DNA from: Sulfitobacter sp. HNIBRBA3233
GTDB lineage: Bacteria; Pseudomonadota; Alphaproteobacteria; Rhodobacterales; Rhodobacteraceae
DNA: 64,000 nt
Direction: 5' to 3'
Assembly (NCBI RefSeq): GCF_040149665.1
Contig: NZ_JBEFLP010000001.1
Location: 1,922,001 to 1,986,000 of the forward strand
Shown: positions 8,931 to 17,035 of the stretch, in pieces
How positions within the stretch are numbered: the stretch's first letter is position 1
Layout: the number at the start of each line of letters is the position of its first letter
Made by a program: the position numbers and the translations under genes
The notes under the pieces: generated by a model
What the model saw: only the letters and a program-made list of their open reading frames with translations
The model's database searches: none
What the model was told of the DNA's origin: nothing

Positions 8931-9155
8931 TTAGACGGCGAACATCAGCAGCAGCGCGACGAGGAAGGCGAAGATGCCCAGAGCCTCGGCAAACGCGATG
9001 CCGATGAAGAGTGTTGCTGTCTGCGACGCAGCAGCGGATGGGTTACGCAGAGCGCCTGCGAGGTAGTTGCCGGCAACGTTGCCAACCCCGATTGCGGCTG
9101 CGCCGGAACCGATTGCTGCCAGACCTGCGCCGATGTGTGCGAGTTCGCCTTCCAT
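8931..9155 (-). CDS. atpE: F0F1 ATP synthase subunit c
   Basis: Proteolipid of the rotating c-ring in the inner membrane. It has 74 residues in two hydrophobic hairpin helices with a polar loop (ALRNPSAAA, the conserved R-N/Q-P loop). The proton-carrying acidic residue is the glutamate in [10 protein letters not shown] of helix 2. The first helix is the usual Gly/Ala-rich segment. Hairpins flank the gene on both sides in the mRNA, which may allow the higher expression this multi-copy subunit needs. Confidence 0.97.
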   Translation of the reverse strand: MEGELAHIGAGLAAIGSGAAAIGVGNVAGNYLAGALRNPSAAASQTATLFIGIAFAEALGIFAFLVALLLMFAV

Positions 9156-9196
9156 GTGAATTCTCCTTACGATTGGAAGTTGAGTAGGTAACCGTT

Positions 9197-9218
9197 GGGC
9201 GCGCCGTCAGGCGCACCC
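9197..9218 (-). other. Hairpin between atpB and atpE
   Basis: A 9-bp stem (GGGTGCGCC/GGCGCGCCC in the mRNA sense, one G-U pair) with a 4-nt loop sits in the 74-nt atpB-atpE gap. It could protect a processed atpE mRNA from 5' decay or tune its translation. Confidence 0.45.
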
Positions 9219-9229
9219 TTGGTCGGTCG

Positions 9230-9988
9230 TTAGTGTGAGGGGTGCAGCGCGTCCTTGAGGTACACGCATGTCAGAATGGTAAAGACGTAGGCCTGGATGA
9301 AGGACACCAGTACCTCCAGCCCGTACATCGCTGTAATCGCGACAACGGAAACCGGCGAGATCACAGCGATCGCTGCAAAGCCCGCGAAAACCTTGATCAC
9401 CGCGTGACCGGCCATGACGTTGCCCGCCAGACGAATGGAGTGGCTGACCGGACGCACGAAGTAGGAGATCAGCTCGATCACCGCGAGGATGGGGCGCAGG
9501 GCCAGCGGCGCCGATGACACCCAGAACAGGCCCAGAAACGCCGCGCCGTTCTTGACGAAGCCGAGTATCGTCACTGTCAGGAACACGGCCATCGCCAGCA
9601 GCACTGTCACCGCGAAATGGGACGTCGGCGTGAAGGCCGTGGGGATGAGGCCAAGGAAGTTGGCGCAGACGATGAACATGAAGAGCGTCATGATATAGGG
9701 GAAATACTTCACCCCTTCCTTGCCGCAGATGTCTTCGACCATCTTGTAGATGAAGCCGTAGGCAAGCTCGGCGACCGACTGCATCCGGCCGGGCACGACC
9801 GCGCGCTTGGAGGTACCGACAACCAGCAGCAGGAACACGACCAGAACCGAAAGACCGGTCCAGAGCGCTGCGTTGGTGAGGGTAAACCAGCTGACCGGAC
9901 CGTCGCCCATCAGGGGGCTGACGATGAACTGGTCCATCGGGTGAAAAACCAGACCGCCGCTCTCTTCGCCGTGTGCTTCTGTCGCCAT
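9230..9988 (-). CDS. atpB: F0F1 ATP synthase subunit a
   Basis: Membrane stator that forms the proton half-channels beside the c-ring. The 252-residue protein has several membrane segments. The essential arginine is visible in [13 protein letters not shown], and the C-terminal helices carry the expected polar residues ([16 protein letters not shown]). The N-terminus (residues 1-30) is hydrophilic. It follows atpI by 2 nt in the F0 operon. Confidence 0.97.
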   Translation of the reverse strand: MATEAHGEESGGLVFHPMDQFIVSPLMGDGPVSWFTLTNAALWTGLSVLVVFLLLVVGTSKRAVVPGRMQSVAELAYGFIYKMVEDICGKEGVKYFPYIMTLFMFIVCANFLGLIPTAFTPTSHFAVTVLLAMAVFLTVTILGFVKNGAAFLGLFWVSSAPLALRPILAVIELISYFVRPVSHSIRLAGNVMAGHAVIKVFAGFAAIAVISPVSVVAITAMYGLEVLVSFIQAYVFTILTCVYLKDALHPSH

Positions 9989-9990
9989 TC

Positions 9991-10380
9991 TCAGGCCCCT
10001 TTGTTCTCGTCGCCCGGATCGCGGGCTGTGCCAGTCCTGCCCGTGTCGGGCGTATCAATCTCTTCCGCCAGCTCTGCCAGCAGCTTCGCCTGTATCTCGT
10101 TCGCCGAGCGCAGCATGGTCTTTACCCCCGCCGCAAGGCCCAGCATCGTGAACAGCACCATGAATATCGGCAGCGTCCCAAACAGAACATCCAGCCCGTA
10201 TCCGATGCCGAAACCGATCCCGAGACCGGCAACAAGCTCTATCACCATCCGCCAGGCCAGTTGCGCCTGTGAATAATGCTCGTCCGCCCGGGGTTTGGGT
10301 GCGGTCAGGCCTCTGGCCTTCGCGATGCGCGCCTCGATCGCCTTCATCTGTTCTTTGCGATCTTGGTCTTCCACGCGCAT
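9991..10380 (-). CDS. atpI: ATP synthase protein I (AtpI family)
   Basis: First gene of the F0 operon, 129 residues. A charged N-terminus is followed by two membrane helices ([19 protein letters not shown] and [16 protein letters not shown]) and a charged tail. AtpI proteins act as accessory or assembly factors for the c-ring or as cation channels; the exact role here is not shown. Its promoter is visible just upstream (10404-10432). Confidence 0.9.
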   Translation of the reverse strand: MRVEDQDRKEQMKAIEARIAKARGLTAPKPRADEHYSQAQLAWRMVIELVAGLGIGFGIGYGLDVLFGTLPIFMVLFTMLGLAAGVKTMLRSANEIQAKLLAELAEEIDTPDTGRTGTARDPGDENKGA

Positions 10381-10403
10381 TTCACCCCGGATGACGTGCG
10401 GAT

Positions 10404-10432
10404 TAGCTACTGCGCTGCGGCGAAGGAGTCAA
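10404..10432 (-). promoter_or_regulatory. Predicted sigma-70-type promoter of the F0 operon
   Basis: Read on the minus strand: TTGACT, 17 bp, TAGCTA. The start site would fall near 10397, giving a leader of roughly 17 nt before the atpI ATG. Confidence 0.5.
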
Positions 10433-10534
10433 CGCCGGGACGACGACCTGTAAGATACTGTATTTTAATGATATAAATTTAGAAACACGGCTGCCGAGCC
10501 TGCCGGCAGCGACCAATAGGACAGAAATGCTTAT

Positions 10535-10550
10535 TCAACCATCCGGTTGA
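10535..10550. promoter_or_regulatory. Candidate ArsR-type operator TCAACC-N4-GGTTGA
   Basis: A perfect 6-bp inverted repeat with a 4-bp centre, 110 bp before the ArsR-family ATG. Palindromes of this kind (CAACC/GGTTG) fit what winged-helix ArsR regulators bind. It also lies about 100 bp upstream of the atp promoter. A second GC-rich inverted repeat (GCTGCCG/CGGCAGC) lies just before it, near 10487-10510. Confidence 0.4.
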
Positions 10551-10659
10551 TTGTACCCAATTGGCTGCGCGGACCGATGAGGCGCCCTGCCCCGATACGC
10601 CGCCCGCAGGGGCCGCACGAGGGGCTTGACGGGGCAGCACCCGCGTGACCTTTAGACAT

Positions 10660-10998
10660 ATGCCAACACCGCTAGACACCGTCTTTGCCGCCCTTGCCGA
10701 TCCGACGCGCCGCCGCATCCTGTCGATGCTGCTGGAGGATGACATGGCGGTGACGGATGTGGCCGAGCCCTTCGAGATGTCGCTGGCGGCAATCTCGAAA
10801 CATCTGGCGATCCTCGCCAATGCCGGCCTGATCGCGCAGGAAAAACGCGGGCGGGTGAAGTGGTGCAAGCTGGAGCCGGATGCGCTGAAGGCGGCATCGG
10901 TCTGGATGCAGGGGTTCGGCCAGTTCGAACCTGTCCACCTCGACGCGTTCGAGCGGTTTCTCGCGGCGGAGTTTCCCGACAGTTCCAGAAACGACTAA
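10660..10998 (+). CDS. ArsR/SmtB-family transcriptional regulator
   Basis: A 112-residue winged-helix regulator. The DNA-binding part is DPTRRRILSMLLEDDMAVTDVAEPFEMSL with recognition helix AAISKHLAIL, then the beta-wing EKRGRVKW. No metal-binding cysteine motif (CVC) is present, so it is unlikely to be an arsenic or metal sensor. It looks like the group usually paired with SRPBCC or transporter genes, but no such partner follows. I chose the ATG at 10660; a GTG at 10645 is possible. Confidence 0.83.
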   Translation: MPTPLDTVFAALADPTRRRILSMLLEDDMAVTDVAEPFEMSLAAISKHLAILANAGLIAQEKRGRVKWCKLEPDALKAASVWMQGFGQFEPVHLDAFERFLAAEFPDSSRND

Positions 10999-11068
10999 GG
11001 CAGCCGCCCTTGCCGGACCGCTGCCTCAAACTCGTTAATCAAAACGGTATTTAACCTGTCGACGTGCC

Positions 11069-11137
11069 TCAGAGAACGAACTGCACGATTGCCAGAACGA
11101 TGACGACGAGACCGACGAGATAGATGATGCCACGCAT
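11069..11137 (-). CDS. 22-residue hydrophobic micro-protein, paralogue 1
   Basis: A tiny gene reading MRGIIYLVGLVVIVLAIVQF plus two more residues. It is one membrane helix with a single N-terminal arginine, so the positive-inside rule places the N-terminus in the cytoplasm. The ribosome site AAGGA is 8 nt before the ATG. A second gene 45 bp upstream encodes nearly the same first 14 residues. I know of no assigned function. Conservation of the RBS and of the duplicate makes it likely real rather than a chance ORF. Confidence 0.6.
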   Translation of the reverse strand: MRGIIYLVGLVVIVLAIVQFVL

Positions 11138-11181
11138 TGGGGTATTCCTTTTCAGTTATCAGGCAAAGTTCTGAGCGGTGG

Positions 11182-11256
11182 TCAGGCCACCCCGAGCAGG
11201 CGCAATATGATGACGACGATCACGACGAGACCGACGAGATAGATGATACTGCGCAC
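11182..11256 (-). CDS. 24-residue hydrophobic micro-protein, paralogue 2
   Basis: Starts with GTG, with AAGGA about 8 nt upstream. It reads MRSIIYLVGLVVIVVIILRL and ends LGVA: a single membrane helix. Thirteen of the first fourteen residues are identical to the neighbouring 22-residue protein, and the DNA coding the IIYLVGLVV core is almost identical, which points to a recent or constrained tandem duplication. It lies 30 bp beyond the eamA stop on the same strand, so it may share that transcript. Confidence 0.58.
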   Translation of the reverse strand: MRSIIYLVGLVVIVVIILRLLGVA

Positions 11257-11285
11257 GACACGGTTCCTTGGCTTTGCGTTACCTT

Positions 11286-12206
11286 TCAACGCGCCGGGCG
11301 CGGATTACGTTCCCGATTTTGTGAACTTTCGTCATCGCGCAACAAGAGCAGCAGCGCGAGCACCGTCATCACCACACCCACGGCCATCACCGGCGGCGGC
11401 AGGGCGTTGCCCAGCGCGACCTCCCAGCCGATGACCCAGCTGGGCACAAGATAGGTGTAGGCCATGACCTTGGCCGAGGGCAGGCGCATGGTGGCGAACT
11501 GCACCAGCACGAATGTGATCGCACTGGCGCCCAGTGCCACATAGAAGATCGTGACCCAGACCAGCGGGCGCAGCGCGGTCCAGTCGGTCGCGGCGATATC
11601 GCGCCAGCCGATCAGCGCCATCAGCCCCGCCCCCGCAACCAGCGTGCCGAAGGAGAATACCACCGCGCTTTCGCCGCGGTTGAGCTTGCGGATCATCGGC
11701 GTATAGACCGCGTGGCTGAGGCAGCCGAAGAAGAAGATCAGCTCGCCACGGCCGATCTCGAACGCCAGCAGCGCCCCCAGATCGGCGCGGAAAATCACCC
11801 AGAGCGCGCCCGCCCCCCCGATGAGCAGCGCCAGCGCCATGCGCGCGGTGGTGCGCTGGCGCAGCAGAAACCACGCGATGACCGCCGACATCGCCGGCAC
11901 GAGGGTAAAGACCGCCGCCGCACTGACGGGGCGCGCGGTTTTCAGCCCCTCGAACATCAGAACGAAATAGATCGAAAAGAAACCGCCCAGCACCAGATAC
12001 CGCCATGGCGCGCGCAGGGCGCTGCGCGGGATGCCGCCGCGCGCCACCGCGACCGCGCCCACCGCCGCCCCCGCGATCACGAACCGCAGCGTGTTCAGTG
12101 CAAGCGGCGAAATCTCGTTCGCCACCATCGCCCCGAGAGAGAATGATCCCGCCACCAGCGCCGAAAACACCAGCATGGCCGCATGGCCCTGCGTCTGCGG
12201 CGACAT
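11286..12206 (-). CDS. EamA-family (DMT) transporter
   Basis: A 306-residue inner-membrane transporter with about ten hydrophobic helices in two EamA repeats (roughly residues 10-140 and 155-290). Family members export amino acids or other metabolites or take up small solutes; the substrate cannot be inferred. It follows the LysR gene by 13 nt on the same strand, so the two form an operon and the regulator may control this exporter. The tail is charged (RDDESSQNRERN). Confidence 0.87.
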   Translation of the reverse strand: MSPQTQGHAAMLVFSALVAGSFSLGAMVANEISPLALNTLRFVIAGAAVGAVAVARGGIPRSALRAPWRYLVLGGFFSIYFVLMFEGLKTARPVSAAAVFTLVPAMSAVIAWFLLRQRTTARMALALLIGGAGALWVIFRADLGALLAFEIGRGELIFFFGCLSHAVYTPMIRKLNRGESAVVFSFGTLVAGAGLMALIGWRDIAATDWTALRPLVWVTIFYVALGASAITFVLVQFATMRLPSAKVMAYTYLVPSWVIGWEVALGNALPPPVMAVGVVMTVLALLLLLRDDESSQNRERNPRPAR

Positions 12207-12219
12207 CAGGAAGGTCCGC

Positions 12220-13098
12220 TCAAAACGTGCCCGCCACGACGTGGGTTTTCAGGAATTTCACCAGCGCCTGCACCTTGGTCGTGCGGTGCAGATCGACATG
12301 GGTCACCAGCCACAGCGGCGTTGTCCATTCCGGGCGCGAGGGGACGACCTCGATCAGGCCGGGGGTGGTGCGCCCGCGGTTTTCGGGCAGAAAGCCCAGC
12401 CCCGCACCGGCGCGCACCGCATCCTCCAGAACGTGGCTGTCGTTGCTGCGGAACACGACATTGGCGCGCGGGATCGCACCTGCGAGCCATTTCTCGAAGG
12501 GCGCGCGGCTGCTGGCGTCATCGGAGGCGACGAAGCGGTGGTTGACCAGATCCGCCGCATCGGCGGGCATCCCGTGCGCGTCGACGTAGCTTTGCGCGGC
12601 GAAGAGCGCCATCGGCGCCTCGATCAGATGCTGGACCACGTTGTCGGGTTGCTCTGGCGCGGCGCCCGCGCGGATCGCCACATGCGCTTCGCCGTATTCC
12701 AGCCGGAACAGGCGGTCGCCCGTCAGGTAGCGCACCACCAGATCGGGATACTGCGACTGGAAGTCGACCATCAGCGGCGCAAGCTGTGGCCCCAGCGACA
12801 CCAGCGACGTGATCACCAGATCCCCCGACACGCCACTGCCCTGCCCCTTGATCCGGCTGAGAAGCTGCGAAAACTGGTCGTCGGTGGCCTGCGCCACGCG
12901 CAGAAGGTCCCGCCCCGCCTCGGTCGGGGTGTAGCCGCGGGCGTGGCGCTGGAACAACTTGATTCCCAACCGCCCTTCCAGCGCGTCGATGTGCCGGATC
13001 ACGGTCGCGTGGTGGACGCCCAGTTGCTCGGCCGCGCCGCTGACCGTGCCAAGGCGCGCCACCTGAAATGCGGTCCTGACCTCATCCCAATTCTCCAT
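12220..13098 (-). CDS. LysR-family transcriptional regulator
   Basis: About 292 residues. The N-terminal helix-turn-helix covers residues 1-60 (FQVARLGTVSGAAEQLGVHHATVIRHIDALE), and the rest is a periplasmic-binding-like effector domain. The ATG at 13098 gives MENWDEVRTAF, the usual spacing before the HTH; a GTG at 13104 is an alternative. It is divergent from the azoreductase gene and cotranscribed with eamA, so either or both are candidate targets. An inverted repeat lies in the shared gap. Confidence 0.87.
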   Translation of the reverse strand: MENWDEVRTAFQVARLGTVSGAAEQLGVHHATVIRHIDALEGRLGIKLFQRHARGYTPTEAGRDLLRVAQATDDQFSQLLSRIKGQGSGVSGDLVITSLVSLGPQLAPLMVDFQSQYPDLVVRYLTGDRLFRLEYGEAHVAIRAGAAPEQPDNVVQHLIEAPMALFAAQSYVDAHGMPADAADLVNHRFVASDDASSRAPFEKWLAGAIPRANVVFRSNDSHVLEDAVRAGAGLGFLPENRGRTTPGLIEVVPSRPEWTTPLWLVTHVDLHRTTKVQALVKFLKTHVVAGTF

Positions 13099-13212
13099 GC
13101 GCACCCCGTCTGCTTACCAATACGCGCCCATTGTGGGGGGGATGCCGCACAAAGCGCAAGCGGGAAACCCGCGCGCCACGCCAGCCGGGCTTGCGGCGGG
13201 AGATCTCGCAAA

Positions 13213-13252
13213 TTCGCACAGAGACTGTTTTGATTTCGACCTATCGTGCGAA
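13213..13252. promoter_or_regulatory. Inverted repeat TTCGCAC...GTGCGAA in the lysR-azoR gap
   Basis: Two perfect 7-bp inverted arms (13213-13219 and 13246-13252) separated by 26 bp, between the divergent lysR and azoreductase starts. Arm centres are 33 bp apart, about three helical turns, which suits a tetrameric regulator contacting two sites. Function is inferred from position. Confidence 0.35.
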
Positions 13253-13303
13253 CGCAAACTCACTATCTGAGCAGCCTACATGAACACGAAAGGCAGTTCT
13301 CCC

Positions 13304-13870
13304 ATGTCCATCCTTCACATCACCTCCTCCGCGAACCCCGGCGCCTCGACATCCAAGATGCTGGGCGAAGAAGTTCTGACCGCGATCGGCGGCAGCGTCA
13401 CGCACCGCGACACCAACACAGGCATCCCGCCCGTGGATGGCGACTGGATCGCCGCCAACTTCACCCCTGCGGACGGTCGCAGCGACGCGCAGGCCGAAAA
13501 GCTGGCCCTGTCGGACACGCTGATCGAGGAAATCCGCGCCGCGGACACGCTGGTGATCTCGGCGCCCGTTTATAACTTCGGCATCCCCTCAACACTGAAA
13601 GCGTGGATCGACCAGATCTGCCGCGCCGGAGAGACCTTCCGCTACTCCGAAACCGGCCCCGAAGGCCTGCTGAAAGGCAAGCGCGCGATTCTGGTGCTGG
13701 CGTCCGGCGGGATGCCTGTCGGCTCCGAGTTCGACTTTGCCTCGACCTACCTGCGTCAGGTCATGGGCTTTATCGGCATCACCGATGTCGAGGTTATTGC
13801 CGCCGACCGCATCATGGAAGAAGGCGACGAAGCCGTGGCTGACGCCCGCCGCGCGATCGCCGCACTCTGA
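13304..13870 (+). CDS. azoR: FMN-dependent NADH-azoreductase (AzoR-type flavodoxin-fold quinone reductase)
   Basis: A 188-residue flavodoxin-like fold enzyme that reduces quinones and azo compounds with NADH using FMN. Visible are the phosphate-binding N-terminus ILHITSSANPGASTS, the isoalloxazine-contact motif APVYNFGIPSTLKAWIDQICRAGETF, and LVLASGG. The ATG at 13304 places the family start directly before ILHITSS. An ATG at 13280 would add eight residues and has a poorer ribosome site. It is divergent from a LysR gene and followed by terminator-like hairpins. Confidence 0.9.
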   Translation: MSILHITSSANPGASTSKMLGEEVLTAIGGSVTHRDTNTGIPPVDGDWIAANFTPADGRSDAQAEKLALSDTLIEEIRAADTLVISAPVYNFGIPSTLKAWIDQICRAGETFRYSETGPEGLLKGKRAILVLASGGMPVGSEFDFASTYLRQVMGFIGITDVEVIAADRIMEEGDEAVADARRAIAAL

Positions 13871-13876
13871 CCCCGC

Positions 13877-13960
13877 CGGGGCCGGGTTGACAGATCCGGC
13901 CCCGCGCAGTATTCGGCCCTCACATCTCCGGAAGTGTGTTCTTCCGGTCCTGTTCTTTTC
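13877..13960 (+). terminator. Two successive hairpins after azoR
   Basis: The first stem is CGGGGCCGG/CCGGCCCCG (13877-13885/13896-13904). The second is CCGGAAG/CTTCCGG (13928-13934/13941-13947), followed by a T-rich run. Together they look like the azoR terminator. A third inverted repeat, CCCCAGT/ACTGGGG (13969-13975/13991-13997), lies nearer ffh and may belong to the ffh leader. Confidence 0.6.
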
Positions 13961-14067
13961 AGGATCGCCCCCAGTCAGCGTGTTACGCCCACTGGGGCAT
14001 TTGTGCATTCACGCGGGCGTTCCTATTTTGGGACAGACCGCAACCGATACGAAGGGGCCATACGCCC

Positions 14068-15564
14068 ATGTTTGAGAATCTCAGCGAACGCCTGTCCGGC
14101 GTTTTCGACCGGCTGACAAAGCAGGGCGCGCTCTCGGAAGAGGACGTGAAGACAGCCCTGCGCGAAGTCCGCGTGGCGCTTCTGGAGGCGGACGTGTCGC
14201 TGCCCGTGGCGCGCGATTTCGTCAAGACCGTTCAGGAAAAGGCGACCGGTCAGGCGGTGACCAAATCCATCACCCCCGGCCAGCAGGTCGTCAAGATCGT
14301 GCACGACGCGCTGATCGACGTTCTGAAAGGCGAGGGCGAACCGGGTGCGCTGAAGATCGATAACCCGCCCGCGCCGATCCTGATGGTCGGACTGCAGGGC
14401 GGCGGCAAGACGACGACCACCGCCAAGCTGGCCAAGCGCCTCAAGGAAAAAGAGGGCAAGCGCGTGCTGATGGCCTCGCTCGACGTGAACCGGCCCGCGG
14501 CGATGGAACAGCTGGCGATCCTCGGCACGCAGATCGGCGTCGACACCCTGCCCATCGTCAAGGGCGAAGACCCCGTCACCATCGCCAAGCGCACCAAGAC
14601 GCAGGCGTCTCTGGGCGGTTACGATGTCTACATGCTCGACACCGCCGGTCGTTTGTCAATCGACGACGAACTGATGGCGCAGGTCGAGGCCGTGCGCGAC
14701 GTGACCAACCCGCGCGAGACGCTGCTGGTTGTCGATGGCCTGACCGGTCAGGACGCCGTGCAAACCGCCGAGAATTTCAACACCCGCATCGGCATCACCG
14801 GCGTCGTGCTGACACGGATGGACGGCGACGGACGCGGCGGCGCCGCGCTGTCGATGCGCGCGGTCACCGGCAAGCCGATCAAATACGTCGGTCTGGGCGA
14901 GAAGATGGACGCCCTCGAAACCTTCGAGCCGGAGCGGATCGCGGGCCGGATCCTCGGCATGGGCGACATCGTGGCGCTGGTCGAACGGGCGCAGGAAACG
15001 CTGGAGGCCGAACAGGCCGAGCGCATGATGAAGCGCATGGCCAAGGGTCAGTTCAACATGAACGACCTGAAGATGCAGCTTGAACAGATGATGAAGATGG
15101 GCGGCATGCAGGGCATGATGGGCATGATGCCCGGCATGGGCAAGATGGCCAAGCAGATGGACGATGCGGGCCTCGACGACCGGATCCTCAAGCAGCAGAT
15201 CGCCCTGATCAACTCGATGACCAAGAAAGAGCGCGCCAATCCCGCGCTGTTGCAGGCCAGCCGCAAGAAACGCATCGCCAAGGGTGCGGGCCTCGAGGTC
15301 AGTGACCTCAACAAGCTGATGAAGATGCAGCGCCAGATGTCGGACATGATGAAGAAGCTCGGCAAGGGCAAAGGCGGCATGATGAAACAGGCCATGAAAG
15401 CCATGATGGGCAAGGGCGGCATGGACCCCGCGGCGATGGCGCAGGGCATGGACCCCAAGGCGCTGGAAGCGGCAGCCAAGCAGATGGGCGGCAAGCTGCC
15501 CGGTGGCATGGGCGGCGGCATGGGCCTGCCCCCCGGCCTGTCCGGTTTCGGAAAGAAGAAATGA
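14068..15564 (+). CDS. ffh: Signal recognition particle protein Ffh (SRP54)
   Basis: GTPase that binds SRP RNA and signal sequences and delivers ribosomes to FtsY at the membrane. The 498-residue protein has an N domain (1-90) and a G domain with G1 GLQGGGKTTTT near residue 110, DTAGRLS and TRMDGDGRGGA. The methionine-rich M domain follows from about residue 330, with unusually long runs of Gly-Met. The ATG at 14068 begins the family N-terminus MFENLSERLSGVFDRL. Its RNA partner ffs is at 51.7 kb. Confidence 0.98.
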   Translation: MFENLSERLSGVFDRLTKQGALSEEDVKTALREVRVALLEADVSLPVARDFVKTVQEKATGQAVTKSITPGQQVVKIVHDALIDVLKGEGEPGALKIDNPPAPILMVGLQGGGKTTTTAKLAKRLKEKEGKRVLMASLDVNRPAAMEQLAILGTQIGVDTLPIVKGEDPVTIAKRTKTQASLGGYDVYMLDTAGRLSIDDELMAQVEAVRDVTNPRETLLVVDGLTGQDAVQTAENFNTRIGITGVVLTRMDGDGRGGAALSMRAVTGKPIKYVGLGEKMDALETFEPERIAGRILGMGDIVALVERAQETLEAEQAERMMKRMAKGQFNMNDLKMQLEQMMKMGGMQGMMGMMPGMGKMAKQMDDAGLDDRILKQQIALINSMTKKERANPALLQASRKKRIAKGAGLEVSDLNKLMKMQRQMSDMMKKLGKGKGGMMKQAMKAMMGKGGMDPAAMAQGMDPKALEAAAKQMGGKLPGGMGGGMGLPPGLSGFGKKK

Positions 15565-15677
15565 TGCGCGCGCCAGTCTCCCTTGCGGCGGCCCGCACGC
15601 CGCGCCCCTGCGAGCACGTTGCTGCGCGCGCCAAGACTGTCGTCGCGCCCCGGCGCGGCATGGAGGTCACGCCATGA
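15561..15677 (+). CDS. Possible 38-residue ORF bridging ffh and chorismate mutase
   Basis: The ORF begins with ATG overlapping the ffh stop (ATGA) and ends with TGA overlapping the chorismate mutase start (ATGA). It therefore exactly fills the 109-nt gap. It encodes an Arg/Ala-rich peptide (MMRAPVSLAAARTPRPCEHV and so on) with no recognisable domain or ribosome site of its own apart from ffh coupling. It could be a coupling leader, the remnant of a lost gene, or a chance reading frame in GC-rich DNA. Confidence 0.3.
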   Translation: MMRAPVSLAAARTPRPCEHVAARAKTVVAPRRGMEVTP

Positions 15678-15976
15678 CAGATGCCGTGACACGCGCCGCC
15701 GAGGTCCTCAAGGAGCACCGCGCCAGCATCGACCGGCTCGATGCGATTCTCGTCTACACGCTGGGCGAGCGGTTCAAACACACGCAGGCTGTCGGGAAAC
15801 TGAAAGCCACCCACGACCTTCCCCCGTCCGATCCCAGCCGCGAAGCGGCACAGATCGCGCGGCTCGAAGATTTGGCAAAACAGGCGGATCTCGATCCCGA
15901 GTTTGCCAAGAAGTTTCTGAACTTCATCATCGCTGAAGTCATTCAGCACCACAAACAACACCAATCTGATACGTAA
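15674..15976 (+). CDS. Chorismate mutase, AroQ class
   Basis: Converts chorismate to prephenate at the head of phenylalanine and tyrosine synthesis. It is a 100-residue all-helical AroQ-fold protein. The first helix carries the active-site type sequence RASIDRLDAILVYTLGERFKHTQAVGKLKA (Arg, Asp and Lys at expected spacing), and the last helices hold FAKKFLNFIIAEVIQHHK. The ATG at 15674 follows GGAGG at 7 nt. It sits between ffh and rpsP, while prephenate dehydratase (pheA) is separate at 47.4 kb. Confidence 0.92.
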   Translation: MTDAVTRAAEVLKEHRASIDRLDAILVYTLGERFKHTQAVGKLKATHDLPPSDPSREAAQIARLEDLAKQADLDPEFAKKFLNFIIAEVIQHHKQHQSDT

Positions 15977-15988
15977 GGATACACTCCC

Positions 15989-16393
15989 ATGGCTATGAAA
16001 ATTCGCCTCGCCCGCGGCGGCTCCAAGAAGCGCCCGTTCTACAGCATCGTTGCCGCCGACAGCCGCATGCCCCGCGACGGCCGCTTCCTCGAGAAGCTCG
16101 GCACATATGCGCCGCTGCTGCCGAAAGACAGCGAGGACCGCGTCAAGATGAACATGGAGCGCGTTCAGTACTGGCTCGATCAGGGCGCCCAGCCCACCGA
16201 CCGCGTCCAGCGCATGCTCGAAGCCGCAGGCGTCCGTGAAAAGACCGAGCGCAACAACCCCAACAAGGGTGCACCGGGCAAGAAAGCCCAGGACCGCGCA
16301 CAGGAGAAAGCCGACAAGGCAGCCGCAGCAGCAGAAGCCGCCAACGCTCCCGCCGAAGAGGCCCCCGCGGAAGAAGCAGCCGCCGAAGAATAA
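15989..16393 (+). CDS. rpsP: 30S ribosomal protein S16
   Basis: Small-subunit assembly protein binding 16S rRNA. The core is residues 1-80 ([24 protein letters not shown] and LGTYAPL). The 134-residue total exceeds the roughly 80-residue minimum because of a Lys/Ala/Glu-rich C-terminal tail (about 90-134), a common alphaproteobacterial extension. The start MAMKIRL follows AAGGA. It belongs to the ffh-aroQ-rpsP-bluB-rimM-trmD-rplS cluster. Confidence 0.98.
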   Translation: MAMKIRLARGGSKKRPFYSIVAADSRMPRDGRFLEKLGTYAPLLPKDSEDRVKMNMERVQYWLDQGAQPTDRVQRMLEAAGVREKTERNNPNKGAPGKKAQDRAQEKADKAAAAAEAANAPAEEAPAEEAAAEE

Positions 16394-16408
16394 GGCGCGT
16401 TGCCCGGC

Positions 16409-17035
16409 ATGCAGTTTTCAGACGATTTCCGTGCCGGGCTGACCGACCTGATGCGCTGGCGCCGCGATGTGCGCCAGTTCAGAACCGACCCCGTGGAGGA
16501 GGCGCTCGTGACCGAGTGCCTCTCCACCCTCTCTCTTGCCCCTTCCGTCGGACTTTCCGAACCGTGGCGCGTGATCCGCGTGCGCAGCGCGGCCATGCGC
16601 GCGGCGGCGCGCGCGAATTTCGAAGCGGCCAATGCCGAGGCGCTCGCGGGATATGCCGGCGATCAAGCCGGCCTCTACGCCTCGCTGAAGCTGTCGGGCA
16701 TGCGCGATGCTCCCGAACAGCTTGCCATCTTTTGCGACGATGGCACGACCAAGGGCGCGGGGCTGGGCGCGGCAACCATGCCCGAAATGCGCCGCTATTC
16801 GGTCGTGGGCGCGATCACGCTGATGTGGCTGCACGCGCGCAGCCGCGGGTTGGGGATCGGCTGGGTGTCGATCCTCGATCCCGACCGCCTGTGCCGCGAT
16901 CTCGACGTACCGGCGGACTGGACGCTGGTCGCTTACCTTTGCCTTGGCTGGCCCAAGGATGTATCCACGACCCCAGAACTTGAGACCAAAGGCTGGGAGG
17001 CGCGCGCCGCCGAGCTGCATATCGAGGACCGCTGA
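16409..17035 (+). CDS. bluB: 5,6-dimethylbenzimidazole synthase BluB
   Basis: An O2-dependent nitroreductase-fold enzyme that cleaves FMNH2 to the lower ligand of vitamin B12. The 208-residue protein shows the BluB signatures: RWRRDVRQF near the start, [43 protein letters not shown] and AYLCLGWP. The ATG at 16409 is preferred over a TTG at 16400. Together with cobC/cobD at the left edge, it supports de novo aerobic B12 synthesis. Its place inside a ribosomal/SRP operon is noteworthy. Confidence 0.94.
   Translation: MQFSDDFRAGLTDLMRWRRDVRQFRTDPVEEALVTECLSTLSLAPSVGLSEPWRVIRVRSAAMRAAARANFEAANAEALAGYAGDQAGLYASLKLSGMRDAPEQLAIFCDDGTTKGAGLGAATMPEMRRYSVVGAITLMWLHARSRGLGIGWVSILDPDRLCRDLDVPADWTLVAYLCLGWPKDVSTTPELETKGWEARAAELHIEDR

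Noticed and set aside
10479..10868. Minus-strand frame overlapping the ArsR regulator
   Set aside because: Cys/Arg-rich shadow without a ribosome site; the ArsR frame explains the DNA.
13936..14067. N-terminal extension of ffh by 44 codons
   Set aside because: The extra residues overlap the terminator-like hairpins and the family starts at MFENLSERL (14068).
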